A DNA stretch of 64,000 nt from the NCBI RefSeq assembly GCF_014646115.1, contig NZ_BMMV01000004.1:293971-357970 (forward strand), given 5' to 3'. This document shows positions 43,330-50,618 of the stretch, one piece after another (position 1 is the stretch's first letter; each line of letters begins with the position of its first letter). This DNA is from Streptomyces camponoticapitis. GTDB taxonomy: Bacteria > Actinomycetota > Actinomycetes > Streptomycetales > Streptomycetaceae. The notes below the pieces were generated by a model that saw only the letters and a list, made by a program, of their open reading frames with translations, was not told the origin of the DNA and did not search any database. A program made the translations under genes and the position numbers.

Positions 43330-43962
43330 GTGAAACTCACCAAGAAGTCCCATTCCTGCGTCCGACTGGAGAAGGACGGGCGGACGCTCGTCATCGACCC
43401 CGGCGTCTTCAGTGAGGAGGACGCGGCGATCGGCGCCGACGCCGTCCTCGTCACGCACGAGCACCCGGACCACTTCGAGGAGGGCCGGTTGCGGGCCGCC
43501 CTCGAAAGCAACCCGGAGGCCGAGATCTGGACCCTGCGCAGTGTCGCGGAGCAGCTGTCGGCGGCCTTCCCGGGGCGGGTGCACACCGTGGGCCACGGTG
43601 ACACCTTCACCGCGGCGGGGTACGACGTGGAGGTCCACGGGGAGCTCCACGCGGTGATCCATCCCGAGATCCCGCGTGTCACCAACGTCGGCTATCTGGT
43701 GGACGGTTCGCTCTTCCACCCCGGCGACGCGCTGACCGTCCCCGGCCGGCCGGTCGAGACGCTGATGCTCCCGGTGCACGCGCCCTGGAACAAGGTCTCC
43801 GAAGTGATCGACTACGTGCGCGAGGTCAAGCCGCGGCGCGCCTTCGACATCCATGACGCGCTGCTCACCGACCTGGCGCGGCCCGTGTACGACGGCCTGA
43901 TCGGCCGCCTCGGGGGCGCCGGCCACAGCAGGCTCGCCCCCGGCGAGGCGACCGACCTGTGA
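43330..43962 (+). CDS. UlaG-like metallo-beta-lactamase-fold hydrolase
   Basis: A 210-residue metallo-hydrolase. The metal motif is LVTHEHPDHFEEG (about 39-51, the H-x-H-x-D-H type), with further ligand candidates H in GHGDTFTAAG, H in LHAVIHPEIP and D in FHPGDALTVPG. It resembles the UlaG/YcfU branch that includes lactonases and nucleases; the substrate is open. The GTG at 43330 is preferred because GAGGTG lies 6 bases upstream. The stop codon lies inside the first unit of a 14-bp tandem repeat array. Confidence 0.82.
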   Translation: MKLTKKSHSCVRLEKDGRTLVIDPGVFSEEDAAIGADAVLVTHEHPDHFEEGRLRAALESNPEAEIWTLRSVAEQLSAAFPGRVHTVGHGDTFTAAGYDVEVHGELHAVIHPEIPRVTNVGYLVDGSLFHPGDALTVPGRPVETLMLPVHAPWNKVSEVIDYVREVKPRRAFDIHDALLTDLARPVYDGLIGRLGGAGHSRLAPGEATDL

Positions 43963-44056
43963 CCAACGACCTGTGACCACGGACCCGTGACCGCCCACCG
44001 GTGACCACGGCCCCGTGACCGCCCACCGGTGACCACGGCCCCGTGACCGCCGAACG
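43959..44056. repeat. Seven tandem 14-bp repeats
   Basis: Seven units beginning GTGACC start exactly every 14 bases (43959, 43973, 43987, 44001, 44015, 44029, 44043). Units alternate between GTGACCGCCCACCG and GTGACCACGGCCCC, so the middle also reads as two perfect 28-bp repeats. The array starts in the stop codon of the UlaG-like gene and ends 49 bases before exonuclease III. Confidence 0.85.
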
Positions 44057-44105
44057 GGGACGGTCGCGAGGGTGACTGTCAGACCCCGCGGATAGGCTGT
44101 CGTCC

Positions 44106-44885
44106 ATGCGCATCGCCACCTGGAACGTCAATTCGATCACCGCCCGGCTGCCGCGGCTGCTGGCCTGGCTGGAGAGCACGGGCACGGACGTGCTGTGCGT
44201 CCAGGAGACCAAGAGCACCCCGGAGCAGTTCCCCTCCGACGCCCTGCGCGAGCTGGGTTACGAGTCCGCGGTCAACGCCTCGGGCAGGTGGAACGGAGTG
44301 GCGCTGATCTCCCGCGTCGGTCTGGACGACGTGGTCAACGGCCTGCCCGGCGGCCCGGAGTACGAGGGCGTTGAGGAGCCCCGCGCCATCTCGGCGACCT
44401 GTGGCGGCGTCGGGATCTGGTCGGTGTACGTGCCCAACGGCCGCGAGGTCACCCACGAGCACTACGCGTACAAGCTGCGCTGGCTGGAGGCGCTGCGCGC
44501 GGCGGTGGCCGACGACAGCGCGGGGGACCGGCCGTTCGCCGTCCTCGGTGACTTCAACGTCGCGCCGACCGACCAGGACGTCTGGGACCCGGCGCTGTTC
44601 GAGGGCGCCACCCATGTGACGCCCGCCGAGCGTGCCGCGCTGGCCGCGCTCCGCGACGGCGGTCTGGCCGATGTGATGCCGCGTCCGCTCAAGTACGACC
44701 AGCCGTACACTTTCTGGGACTACCGCGAGCTCCGGTTCCCGAAGAACCGGGGTATGCGGATCGACCTCGTCTACGGCAACGGGCCCTTCACCGCTGCCGT
44801 CAAGGACAGTTATGTCGACCGTGAGGAGCGCAAGGGCAAGGGTGCGTCGGACCACGCCCCGGTCGTCGTGGATCTCGACCTCTGA
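44106..44885 (+). CDS. xth: Exodeoxyribonuclease III
   Basis: A 259-residue AP endonuclease/3'-5' exonuclease of the base-excision repair pathway (EC 3.1.11.2). All family motifs are present: MRIATWNVNSITARLPRLL at the start, LCVQETKS with the metal-binding Glu (about 35), VPNGREV, LGDFNVAPTDQDVWDP (about 150-165), and SDHAPVVVDLDL at the end with the catalytic Asp-His pair. ATG at 44106, no strong ribosome site but a purine run before it. It is the first gene after the 14-bp repeat array and appears monocistronic. Confidence 0.94.
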   Translation: MRIATWNVNSITARLPRLLAWLESTGTDVLCVQETKSTPEQFPSDALRELGYESAVNASGRWNGVALISRVGLDDVVNGLPGGPEYEGVEEPRAISATCGGVGIWSVYVPNGREVTHEHYAYKLRWLEALRAAVADDSAGDRPFAVLGDFNVAPTDQDVWDPALFEGATHVTPAERAALAALRDGGLADVMPRPLKYDQPYTFWDYRELRFPKNRGMRIDLVYGNGPFTAAVKDSYVDREERKGKGASDHAPVVVDLDL

Positions 44886-44997
44886 TGTTCCGGGGGGCGC
44901 GGTCGGCATCGGCGGGGCCGACCGTGGGCATTCTGCCTCTGATACCGCCCGCGTGCCCTGAGGTGCGCGGGCACGGGGAAATGGCAGGCTGAGTGGT

Positions 44998-45438
44998 ATG
45001 AACATCCCTTTCTTGGACAACTGGCGCAAAAGGAACGGCGCGGACGAGGGGGCTCCGCAGGCGTCCGTCGTCGGGGATGACGCGGAGGGTGTGGCCGAAC
45101 TGCTCTCGGAGTGCGAGCTGCTGCGTGTCCGGGCGGCGCAGTCCGGGCTCGAACTGGATGATTCCCCGGCCTCGTTGGAAGCCCTGGACCAACTGCCTCC
45201 GCGCTGGCGCGACGACCCCGAGGAGCTGCCCTGGCTGGGCAACGACGCGGGGCTGTATCTCGGCACGGTCATCGTCCGTACGGTCGAGGGGGCGGCCTGG
45301 CACATCTGGCCCGGTGGCCATCCCGTCGTACGGCTCGTCTCCGGCCGGGAGATCCAGGTGGTGGAGGCCGGTCTCGACTGGGCCGTCAGTGGCGCGCCCG
45401 AACTGTCACAGGTGTACGCGGAGGCGTCCGAGGCCTGA
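44998..45438 (+). CDS. Conserved streptomycete hypothetical protein (DUF6278-like)
   Basis: A 146-residue acidic cytosolic protein with no signal peptide or membrane segment. MNIPFLDNWRKRNG opens the chain; the conserved core appears to be LDQLPPRWRDDPEELPWLGNDAGLYLGTVIVRTVEGAAWHIWPGGHPVVRL (about 63-113). I recall it as a DUF6278-type protein commonly placed near exonuclease III in Streptomyces; no function is known. It lies 112 bases after xth. Confidence 0.65.
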   Translation: MNIPFLDNWRKRNGADEGAPQASVVGDDAEGVAELLSECELLRVRAAQSGLELDDSPASLEALDQLPPRWRDDPEELPWLGNDAGLYLGTVIVRTVEGAAWHIWPGGHPVVRLVSGREIQVVEAGLDWAVSGAPELSQVYAEASEA

Positions 45439-45566
45439 GCCGCGAGCCGGGCCCTTGGGTGTTTATACGGCTTATGCCCGATTTATGCGTGTCGGGTGTG
45501 AAGTCCCTTGGTGCGCTGGATAGTTTGCGCTGACCTCGACAGAGCCGAGAACGGGGAGGGCAGTGT

Positions 45567-45827
45567 ATGGCCGTCGACCACGGTCCGACGGGCAGTCCGC
45601 GGCGGGAGCCGCGGCCGAATCCACGACGCGTCCAGGCACCCCCGACCGGATCCCCCGGTCCGGGAGTTCGGGTACGCGGGCGAGCTCATCGCGGCGGATC
45701 TGGACTACGATTTGCCGTTCATCCCCAAGGTGACGGCGACCGTGCCCGCAGAGGCCACGGATGCCGCGCGTGTCCGCCGTGCTCCACGCACGCGGGGATG
45801 GTCCCGCCGCCGCCCGAGGCGCGGTAG
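45567..45827 (+). pseudogene. Possible frameshifted small gene
   Basis: The ATG at 45567 has an excellent ribosome site (GGGGAGGG) and a start (MAVDHGPTGSPRREP), but in this frame the sequence soon becomes an unlikely Arg/Gly-rich peptide. From about 45660 the next frame reads EFGYAGELIAADLDYDLPFIPKVTATVPAEA with typical streptomycete codon use. Joining the two would need one frameshift near 45665. It could be a true pseudogene, a sequencing error or programmed frameshifting; I recognise no family. Confidence 0.35.
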
Positions 45828-45845
45828 CTCAAGGGACATGGCCCG

Positions 45846-45865
45846 CCTCCCGCTTCAGCGGGAGG
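45846..45865 (+). terminator. Hairpin CCTCCCGC-TTCA-GCGGGAGG
   Basis: A perfect 8-bp stem with a 4-nt loop in the gene-poor stretch 45439-46096. Probably a terminator for rightward transcription. Confidence 0.6.
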
Positions 45866-46096
45866 ACCCTTCGGCGGCAGCCGGAGATCACTTCTCGCAC
45901 CGCGGGACCGACCAGCACGATGGGTCGGGCGTGGCCGGGGAGAAGGTCAGCTGCGCGCCGGGAGGGGCCGTGCCGGACATGGAGCGGGCCCGCGTCGTCG
46001 TGAGGCACGGCGAGGGCGCCGCTCTTCTCCTCTTCCGGCCCGTACGCCCTGTTCTCCTCCCGGCCCTCCGCCCGTCTGCCGTCCGCCGGGCGCCGG

Positions 46097-46840
46097 TCAG
46101 CTCGTCGCCCGGTGCGAGGTGCGTACGGCCGGGGCGGGCTCCCGCGCCGCCTTGGTGACATCGGCGACCAGCTCGACCACATCGGGGCCGTATGCCTGCG
46201 AGTTCACCACCTTCAGCAGCAGACAGAACGTGTCGCGTCCGTGCCTGCGCGCCAGCTTCTCGTGGTGCCTGGCCAGATAGCGCGAGGCCGCCTGGTTGGT
46301 GATGGCCCGCTGTCCGCAGAAGAGGAAGACCGGCCGGGCGTCCTGACCTGCGGTCAGCCGCGCCAGGAGGACGTACTCCGCCACGCCCGGGTCGAGGCGG
46401 TACCGCTCGGTCCCGATCTGGAAGGCACCCCGGTCGGGGCCCGGATCCGGATCTGTGTTGATCTTGACACCGGGCAGCAGCGAGGAGAGATGGGCGGCCA
46501 TCCGGCGGTTCGACGCCGGGCCGCCGAGGCAGAACTCCGTCCGCTCACCGAACCCCTGCTGCGCCGAGTCGTGCTGGACTATCTGGGCGTGTGCGCCACA
46601 GTCCTTGATCAGCGCGGACATCTCAAGAAGCGCGAAGACGTCATGACGGTGGACGGCCCCGTCGCCGCCCGCCTCACGGTTGACGACCAGCAGGCACTCG
46701 GAGTTGCCCGGCAGCCCGAAGAACGCCTGCTTCCTGTTCAGTTTGCGGCGCCAGAGGTAGGTACGGGCGAGCCAGCCGAGGGAGGCACAGATACCGGCGG
46801 CGAGCGCCCAGAGAACGATGTCGCGTACGTCGTCAGTCAT
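46097..46840 (-). CDS. Membrane-anchored protein of unknown function
   Basis: A 247-residue protein. One N-terminal membrane segment (IVLWALAAGICASLGWLARTYLW, about 8-30) is followed by a basic stretch RRKLNRKQ and a cytosolic domain. The domain contains ECLLVVNREAGGDGAVHRHDVFALLEMSALIKDCGAHAQIV, GERTEFCLGGPASNRRMAAHLSSLLPGVKI and ARPVFLFCGQRAITNQAASRYLARHHEKLARRHG. The alternating strands and helices look Rossmann-like, but I recognise no family. ATG at 46840. Its 5' end faces the secreted gamma-glutamyltransferase gene. Confidence 0.7.
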   Translation of the reverse strand: MTDDVRDIVLWALAAGICASLGWLARTYLWRRKLNRKQAFFGLPGNSECLLVVNREAGGDGAVHRHDVFALLEMSALIKDCGAHAQIVQHDSAQQGFGERTEFCLGGPASNRRMAAHLSSLLPGVKINTDPDPGPDRGAFQIGTERYRLDPGVAEYVLLARLTAGQDARPVFLFCGQRAITNQAASRYLARHHEKLARRHGRDTFCLLLKVVNSQAYGPDVVELVADVTKAAREPAPAVRTSHRATS

Positions 46841-46967
46841 GGGCGCGCACTTTAGCGGGACGGCGCCGTGACGGACATCCCGCGCCGACTTCGGGGCAAG
46901 TGGTTCTGGCGGGGCGCGAATGGTGAAGTTACGCTCCGCGGACGGTCGTCCCCCGGAGGTACAGAAG

Positions 46968-48803
46968 ATGCGCCGCCTCGCCGCACGTAACGTCTCGATC
47001 GTGGCTCTCGCCGCCGCGATGCTCTCGGTGGGGGCGGCTGCCCCGCCGTCCGCACCCCTGCCGGCTCCCGCCACTCCCACCACGCCCACGAAGATCCCCG
47101 CCAAGTCACCGGTCGCCGTCGGCCACGGCGGGGCGGTGTCGAGCGTCGACAGGGACGCCTCGGCCGCCGGCATCGAGGCACTGCGGCGCGGCGGCAACGC
47201 CGTGGACGCGGCGGTCGCGACCGCCGCCGCCCTCGGAGTCACCGAGCCCTACTCGGCCGGCATCGGCGGTGGCGGCTACTTCGTCTACTACGACGCCAGG
47301 TCCCGCTCCGTCCACACCATCGACGGCCGTGAGACCGCGCCCAAGTCCGCCGACGCCACCCTCTTCCAGGAGGACGGCAAGCCGATCCCCTTCGCGGAGG
47401 GTGTGACGAGCGGACTCGGTGTCGGTACGCCCGGCACCCCGGCGACCTGGGAGAGGGCACTCGACTCCTGGGGGACCACCTCGCTGCGGGAGCTGCTGAA
47501 GCCCGCCGAACGGCTGGCGAAGGACGGCTTCACCGTCGACGAGACGTTCCGCTCCCAGACCGCGTCGAACCAGGCGCGGTTCGCCGACTTCCCCGCCAGC
47601 GCGAAGCTGTTCCTGCCCGGCGGTGAACTCCCGGTCACCGGTTCGGTGTTCAAGAACCCCGACCTGGCGCGTACGTACGCGGAACTGGGCCGGCGCGGCA
47701 CCGACGCGCTGTACCGGGGCGACCTCGCCCGCGACATCGTGCGCACCGTCCGCACCCCGCCCGTCGACCCGGAAGCCACCCGCAAGGTCCGCGCGGGCGA
47801 TCTGACGACCGGCGATCTGGCCGCGTACCGGACCAAGCGCCAGGCGCCGACGAAGGTCTCCTACCGAGGGCTGGACGTGTACGGCATGGCGCCGTCGTCC
47901 TCCGGCGGTACGAGTGTCGGCGAGGCGCTCAACATCCTGGAGAGCACCGACCTTTCGAAGGCCTCGCAGCAGAAGTATCTGCACCGCTTCATCGAGGCGA
48001 GCCGGATCGCCTTCGCCGACCGCGGCCGCTGGCTCGGCGACCCCGCCTTCGAGTCCGTCCCCACCAAGGGCCTGCTGTCGCAGCGCTTCGCCGACTCGCG
48101 CGAATGCCTCATCAGGGACGACGCGGCGCTGAAGAGCCCGCTCGCGCCCGGTGACCCGTCGAAGCCGGTGCCGTGCGCGGCGGGCGGTACGGCGGCGCCC
48201 ACGACGTACGAGGGGGAGAACACCACCCATCTGACGGCCGCCGACAAGTGGGGCAACGTCGTCGCGTACACCCTGACGATCGAGTCGACGGGCGGCAGCG
48301 GCATCACCGTTCCCGGGCGGGGCTTCCTTCTCAACAACGAACTGACGGACTTCTCGTTCGCCCCGGCGAACCCGGCCGTCCACGACCCGAACCTGCCCGG
48401 TCCGGGCAAGCGGCCGAGGTCGTCCATCTCCCCGACGATCGTGCTCGACGACCGTGACCGTCCGCTCCTGGCGCTCGGCTCGCCCGGCGGCGCGACCATC
48501 ATCACGACCGTCCTCCAGACGCTCACCGGTCATCTGGACCGGGGCCTGCCGCTGGTCGACGCGATCGCCGCGCCGCGCGCGAGCCAGCGCAACGCCGCGA
48601 CGACGGAACTGGAGCCGGGCCTGTACGACAGCCCGCTGCGCGCCCAACTCGAAGCACTGGGGCACGCGTTCACCAGGAACCCGGAGATCGGCGCCACGAC
48701 CGGTGTCCAGCGGCTGCCGGACGGCCGCTGGCTGGCGGCGGCGGAGAAGGACCGCAGGGGCGGCGGCTCCGCGATGGTGGTGCGCCCGGCCGGACGGCCG
48801 TAA
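46968..48803 (+). CDS. ggt: Secreted gamma-glutamyltransferase
   Basis: A 611-residue precursor that hydrolyses or transfers the gamma-glutamyl group of glutathione-like peptides (EC 2.3.2.2/3.4.19.13). A signal peptide (LAARNVSIVALAAAMLSVGAAA, about 4-25) precedes a Pro-rich linker. The large-subunit start GHGGAVSSVDRDASAAGIEALRRGGNAVDAAVA (about 54-86) is typical. The precursor is cut before the nucleophile Thr of ENTTHLTAADKWGNVVAYT (about 421-439); SSISPTIVLDD and GSPGGATIITTV form the rest of the active site. The ATG at 46968 has GGAGGT 7 bases upstream. Convergent with map over a 13-bp hairpin terminator. Confidence 0.93.
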   Translation: MRRLAARNVSIVALAAAMLSVGAAAPPSAPLPAPATPTTPTKIPAKSPVAVGHGGAVSSVDRDASAAGIEALRRGGNAVDAAVATAAALGVTEPYSAGIGGGGYFVYYDARSRSVHTIDGRETAPKSADATLFQEDGKPIPFAEGVTSGLGVGTPGTPATWERALDSWGTTSLRELLKPAERLAKDGFTVDETFRSQTASNQARFADFPASAKLFLPGGELPVTGSVFKNPDLARTYAELGRRGTDALYRGDLARDIVRTVRTPPVDPEATRKVRAGDLTTGDLAAYRTKRQAPTKVSYRGLDVYGMAPSSSGGTSVGEALNILESTDLSKASQQKYLHRFIEASRIAFADRGRWLGDPAFESVPTKGLLSQRFADSRECLIRDDAALKSPLAPGDPSKPVPCAAGGTAAPTTYEGENTTHLTAADKWGNVVAYTLTIESTGGSGITVPGRGFLLNNELTDFSFAPANPAVHDPNLPGPGKRPRSSISPTIVLDDRDRPLLALGSPGGATIITTVLQTLTGHLDRGLPLVDAIAAPRASQRNAATTELEPGLYDSPLRAQLEALGHAFTRNPEIGATTGVQRLPDGRWLAAAEKDRRGGGSAMVVRPAGRP

Positions 48804-48825
48804 CGCGCGAGGCGACAAACGGCCT

Positions 48826-48856
48826 GCGGCGCCGCCCCGGGGAGGGGCGGCGCCGC
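48826..48856. terminator. 13-bp hairpin between ggt and map
   Basis: GCGGCGCCGCCCC (48826-48838) pairs perfectly with GGGGCGGCGCCGC (48844-48856) over a 5-nt loop, in the 81-base gap between convergent genes. Bidirectional terminator. Confidence 0.8.
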
Positions 48857-48884
48857 ACGCGTGTTCGTCGGCCGGGTGCCCCGG

Positions 48885-49652
48885 TCAGAGTTGCGTCAGG
48901 ATCCGGGGGCCCTCGTCCGTGATCGCCACCGTGTGCTCGGCGTGCGCCGCGCGGCTGCCGTCCGAGGTGACGACCGCCCAGCCGTCGCGCGCCGTGTAGT
49001 GGTCGTCGGTCCCGCTCGCGATCAGCATCGGCTCGATCGCGAGCACCATGCCGTGGCGCAGGGGCATGCCCCTGCCGGGCCTGCCCTCGTTGGGTACGCC
49101 CGGGTCCTCGTGCATGGTGCGGCCCACGCCGTGGCCGCCGAAGCCGTCCGGGATCCCGTAGCCGGCCCTGCGGCAGACGCGCCCGATCGCGTGGGCGATG
49201 TCGCCGACGCGGTTGCCGACGACGGCGGCCGCGATGCCCGCGTCCAGTGCCGCGAAGGCCGTGTCGACGAGCCGGGTGTCCTCGGGGCGGGCCCGTCCCA
49301 CGGTGAAGCTGACCGCCGAGTCGCCGACCCAGCCGCCCGTCGAGGCGCCGCAGTCGACGCTGACGAGGTCGCCGTCGCGCAGCGCGTAGTCGTCGGGGAT
49401 GCCGTGCACGATCGTGTCGTTGACCGACGCGCAGATGACGGCCGGGAAGGGCACCGGCGCCCAGGTGGGGCGGTAGCCGAGGAAGGGCGAGCCCGCGTCC
49501 GCCTCCGTCAGCACCGCGCGGGCGACCAGGTCCAGTTCGCGCAGGGTCACGCCGACGGCGGCCCGCTCCCGTACCGCGGTGAGCGCTTGTGCGACGATCC
49601 GGCCCGCGACGCGCATGGCGTCCAGGGACGCGTCCGTTTTGATCTCTACCAT
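48885..49652 (-). CDS. map: Type I methionine aminopeptidase (additional copy)
   Basis: Removes the initiator methionine (EC 3.4.11.18), 255 residues. The metal-binding residues of the family are visible: His in VNDTIVHGIPDD (about 83), Asp in VSVDCGAST and GDSAVSFTVG, His in GFGGHGVGRTMHEDP, Glu in VLAIEPML and Glu in AHAEHTVAI. The ATG at 49652 has no ribosome site, but TATAGT ends 7 bases upstream, so the mRNA is probably leaderless. The housekeeping map normally lies in the ribosomal-protein/adk region; here it is paired with a divergent XRE regulator over a perfect operator, so this is a separately regulated second copy. Confidence 0.92.
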   Translation of the reverse strand: MVEIKTDASLDAMRVAGRIVAQALTAVRERAAVGVTLRELDLVARAVLTEADAGSPFLGYRPTWAPVPFPAVICASVNDTIVHGIPDDYALRDGDLVSVDCGASTGGWVGDSAVSFTVGRARPEDTRLVDTAFAALDAGIAAAVVGNRVGDIAHAIGRVCRRAGYGIPDGFGGHGVGRTMHEDPGVPNEGRPGRGMPLRHGMVLAIEPMLIASGTDDHYTARDGWAVVTSDGSRAAHAEHTVAITDEGPRILTQL

Positions 49653-49662
49653 TCCAATAACT

Positions 49663-49682
49663 ATACCGCTTGCTTGCGGTAT
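49663..49682. promoter_or_regulatory. Perfect operator ATACCGC-N6-GCGGTAT between map and xre
   Basis: A 7-6-7 inverted repeat lies between the -10-like boxes of both divergent genes (TATAGT 49665-49660 for map; TACAAT 49683-49688 for xre). One bound dimer would cover both promoters. Probable autoregulatory site of the XRE protein. Confidence 0.75.
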
Positions 49683-49694
49683 TACAATGACGGC

Positions 49695-49946
49695 ATGGTA
49701 CGCACCCCCCTGACCCCCGAAGAGCGCGAGCGCGGCGAGCGGCTGGGCCGGCTGCTCCGCGAGGCGCGCGGACCACGCAGCATGGTGGAGATCGCGGCCG
49801 TCGCCGGGCTCTCGCCCGAGACACTGCGCAAGATCGAGACAGGCCGCGCCCCGACTCCCGCCTTCTTCACCGTCGCGGCGCTGGCCGGGGCGCTGGGGCT
49901 GTCGATGGACGAGGTCGCGGCGGCCTGTTCGCCTTTGCCCGCCTGA
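49695..49946 (+). CDS. XRE-family helix-turn-helix regulator
   Basis: An 83-residue Cro/CI-type regulator, essentially one HTH domain: EERERGERLGRLLREARGPRSMVEIAAVAGLSPETLRKIETGRAPTPAFFTVAALAGALGLSMDEVAAAC. The recognition helix is in LSPETLRKIETG. The ATG at 49695 follows TACAAT by six bases without a ribosome site, so its mRNA is probably leaderless. It is divergent from the second map gene and shares a perfect 20-bp operator with it, so it probably represses both. What relieves repression is not visible. Confidence 0.88.
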   Translation: MVRTPLTPEERERGERLGRLLREARGPRSMVEIAAVAGLSPETLRKIETGRAPTPAFFTVAALAGALGLSMDEVAAACSPLPA

Positions 49947-50013
49947 GAGTTCGGGCGTTCCGGATCCTGGTCGCCGCGCAGGCGTCCCGGCGCCACGGCG
50001 TAGGCTCGGCGCC

Positions 50014-50394
50014 GTGACTCTCGACGCGCTCGGACACAGCCGCTATGTCAGCCTCACCACGTACCGCAAGGACGGCACCGGAGTCGACACCCCGGTCTGG
50101 CACGCCGTGGACGGCGGTGAGTTGTACATATGGAGCCGGAGCGACGCCTGGAAGATCAAGCGGATACGCAACAACAGCGCTGTCGTCGTGACCGCGTGCG
50201 ACGTGCGCGGACGCATCGCGCCGGGCGCGGCGAGCGCCAAGGGGACGGCCCGGCTGCTGGAGGGCGACGAGGTCGCCCGCGTGAACAAACTCCTTGCCCG
50301 TAAGTACACCTGGCAGTTCTGGCTCGTCGCAGGGCCCGCCGCGCTCGTACGGCGAGGCAAGCGCGTGCACACCGGAATCGCCATCAGTTTCTGA
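50014..50394 (+). CDS. PPOX-class F420-dependent oxidoreductase
   Basis: A 126-residue flavin-fold (split beta-barrel) protein of the pyridoxamine-oxidase-like, F420-binding group. RYVSLTTYRKDGTGVDTPVWHAVDGGELYIWSRSDAWKIKRIRNNSAVVVTACD is the conserved first half, with the basic F420-contacting residues in WKIKRIRNN, and KGTARLLEGDEVARVNKLLARKY follows. GTG start at 50014. Small members of this family reduce diverse substrates such as biliverdin; the substrate here is unknown. Monocistronic. Confidence 0.82.
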   Translation: MTLDALGHSRYVSLTTYRKDGTGVDTPVWHAVDGGELYIWSRSDAWKIKRIRNNSAVVVTACDVRGRIAPGAASAKGTARLLEGDEVARVNKLLARKYTWQFWLVAGPAALVRRGKRVHTGIAISF

Positions 50395-50618
50395 CACCCC
50401 TCCGGCGCGCCGACTTGTGAAACAACCTTGACGTGTCACCACATTTTTTCCTCGGAAACGTGACGTCGGACACCCGCTGAAGCCATACTTGAGTGATCGC
50501 ACCGCACCGTGCGCGACAACCCCGCGTAGCCGTCATGTAACACGGCTGCGGTTTCATGCCGGCGGGCCGGACGGTTCCCTTACGGCAGTGCGCAGCAGGG
50601 CAGGCGGGAAAAGAAGCG

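Larger units (their letters stand above)
45439..46096. other. 658-base region without an intact gene
   Basis: Bounded by the DUF6278-like gene and a convergent membrane-protein gene. It holds a possible decayed gene (45567-45827), a terminator-type hairpin (45846-45865) and no other supported feature. Third-position G/C bias switches frame along it, as expected for frameshifted or non-coding sequence. Confidence 0.6.

Noticed and set aside
45821..45865. tRNA-like string GCGGTAGCTCAAG followed by a stem
   Set aside because: No acceptor stem, anticodon arm or T-arm can be folded around it; the stem is better read as a terminator.
50395..50618. Possible BldD- or WhiB-type regulator site (GTGACGTC/GTGTCAC strings)
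   Set aside because: The strings do not form a convincing inverted repeat at the expected spacing, so no site was called.
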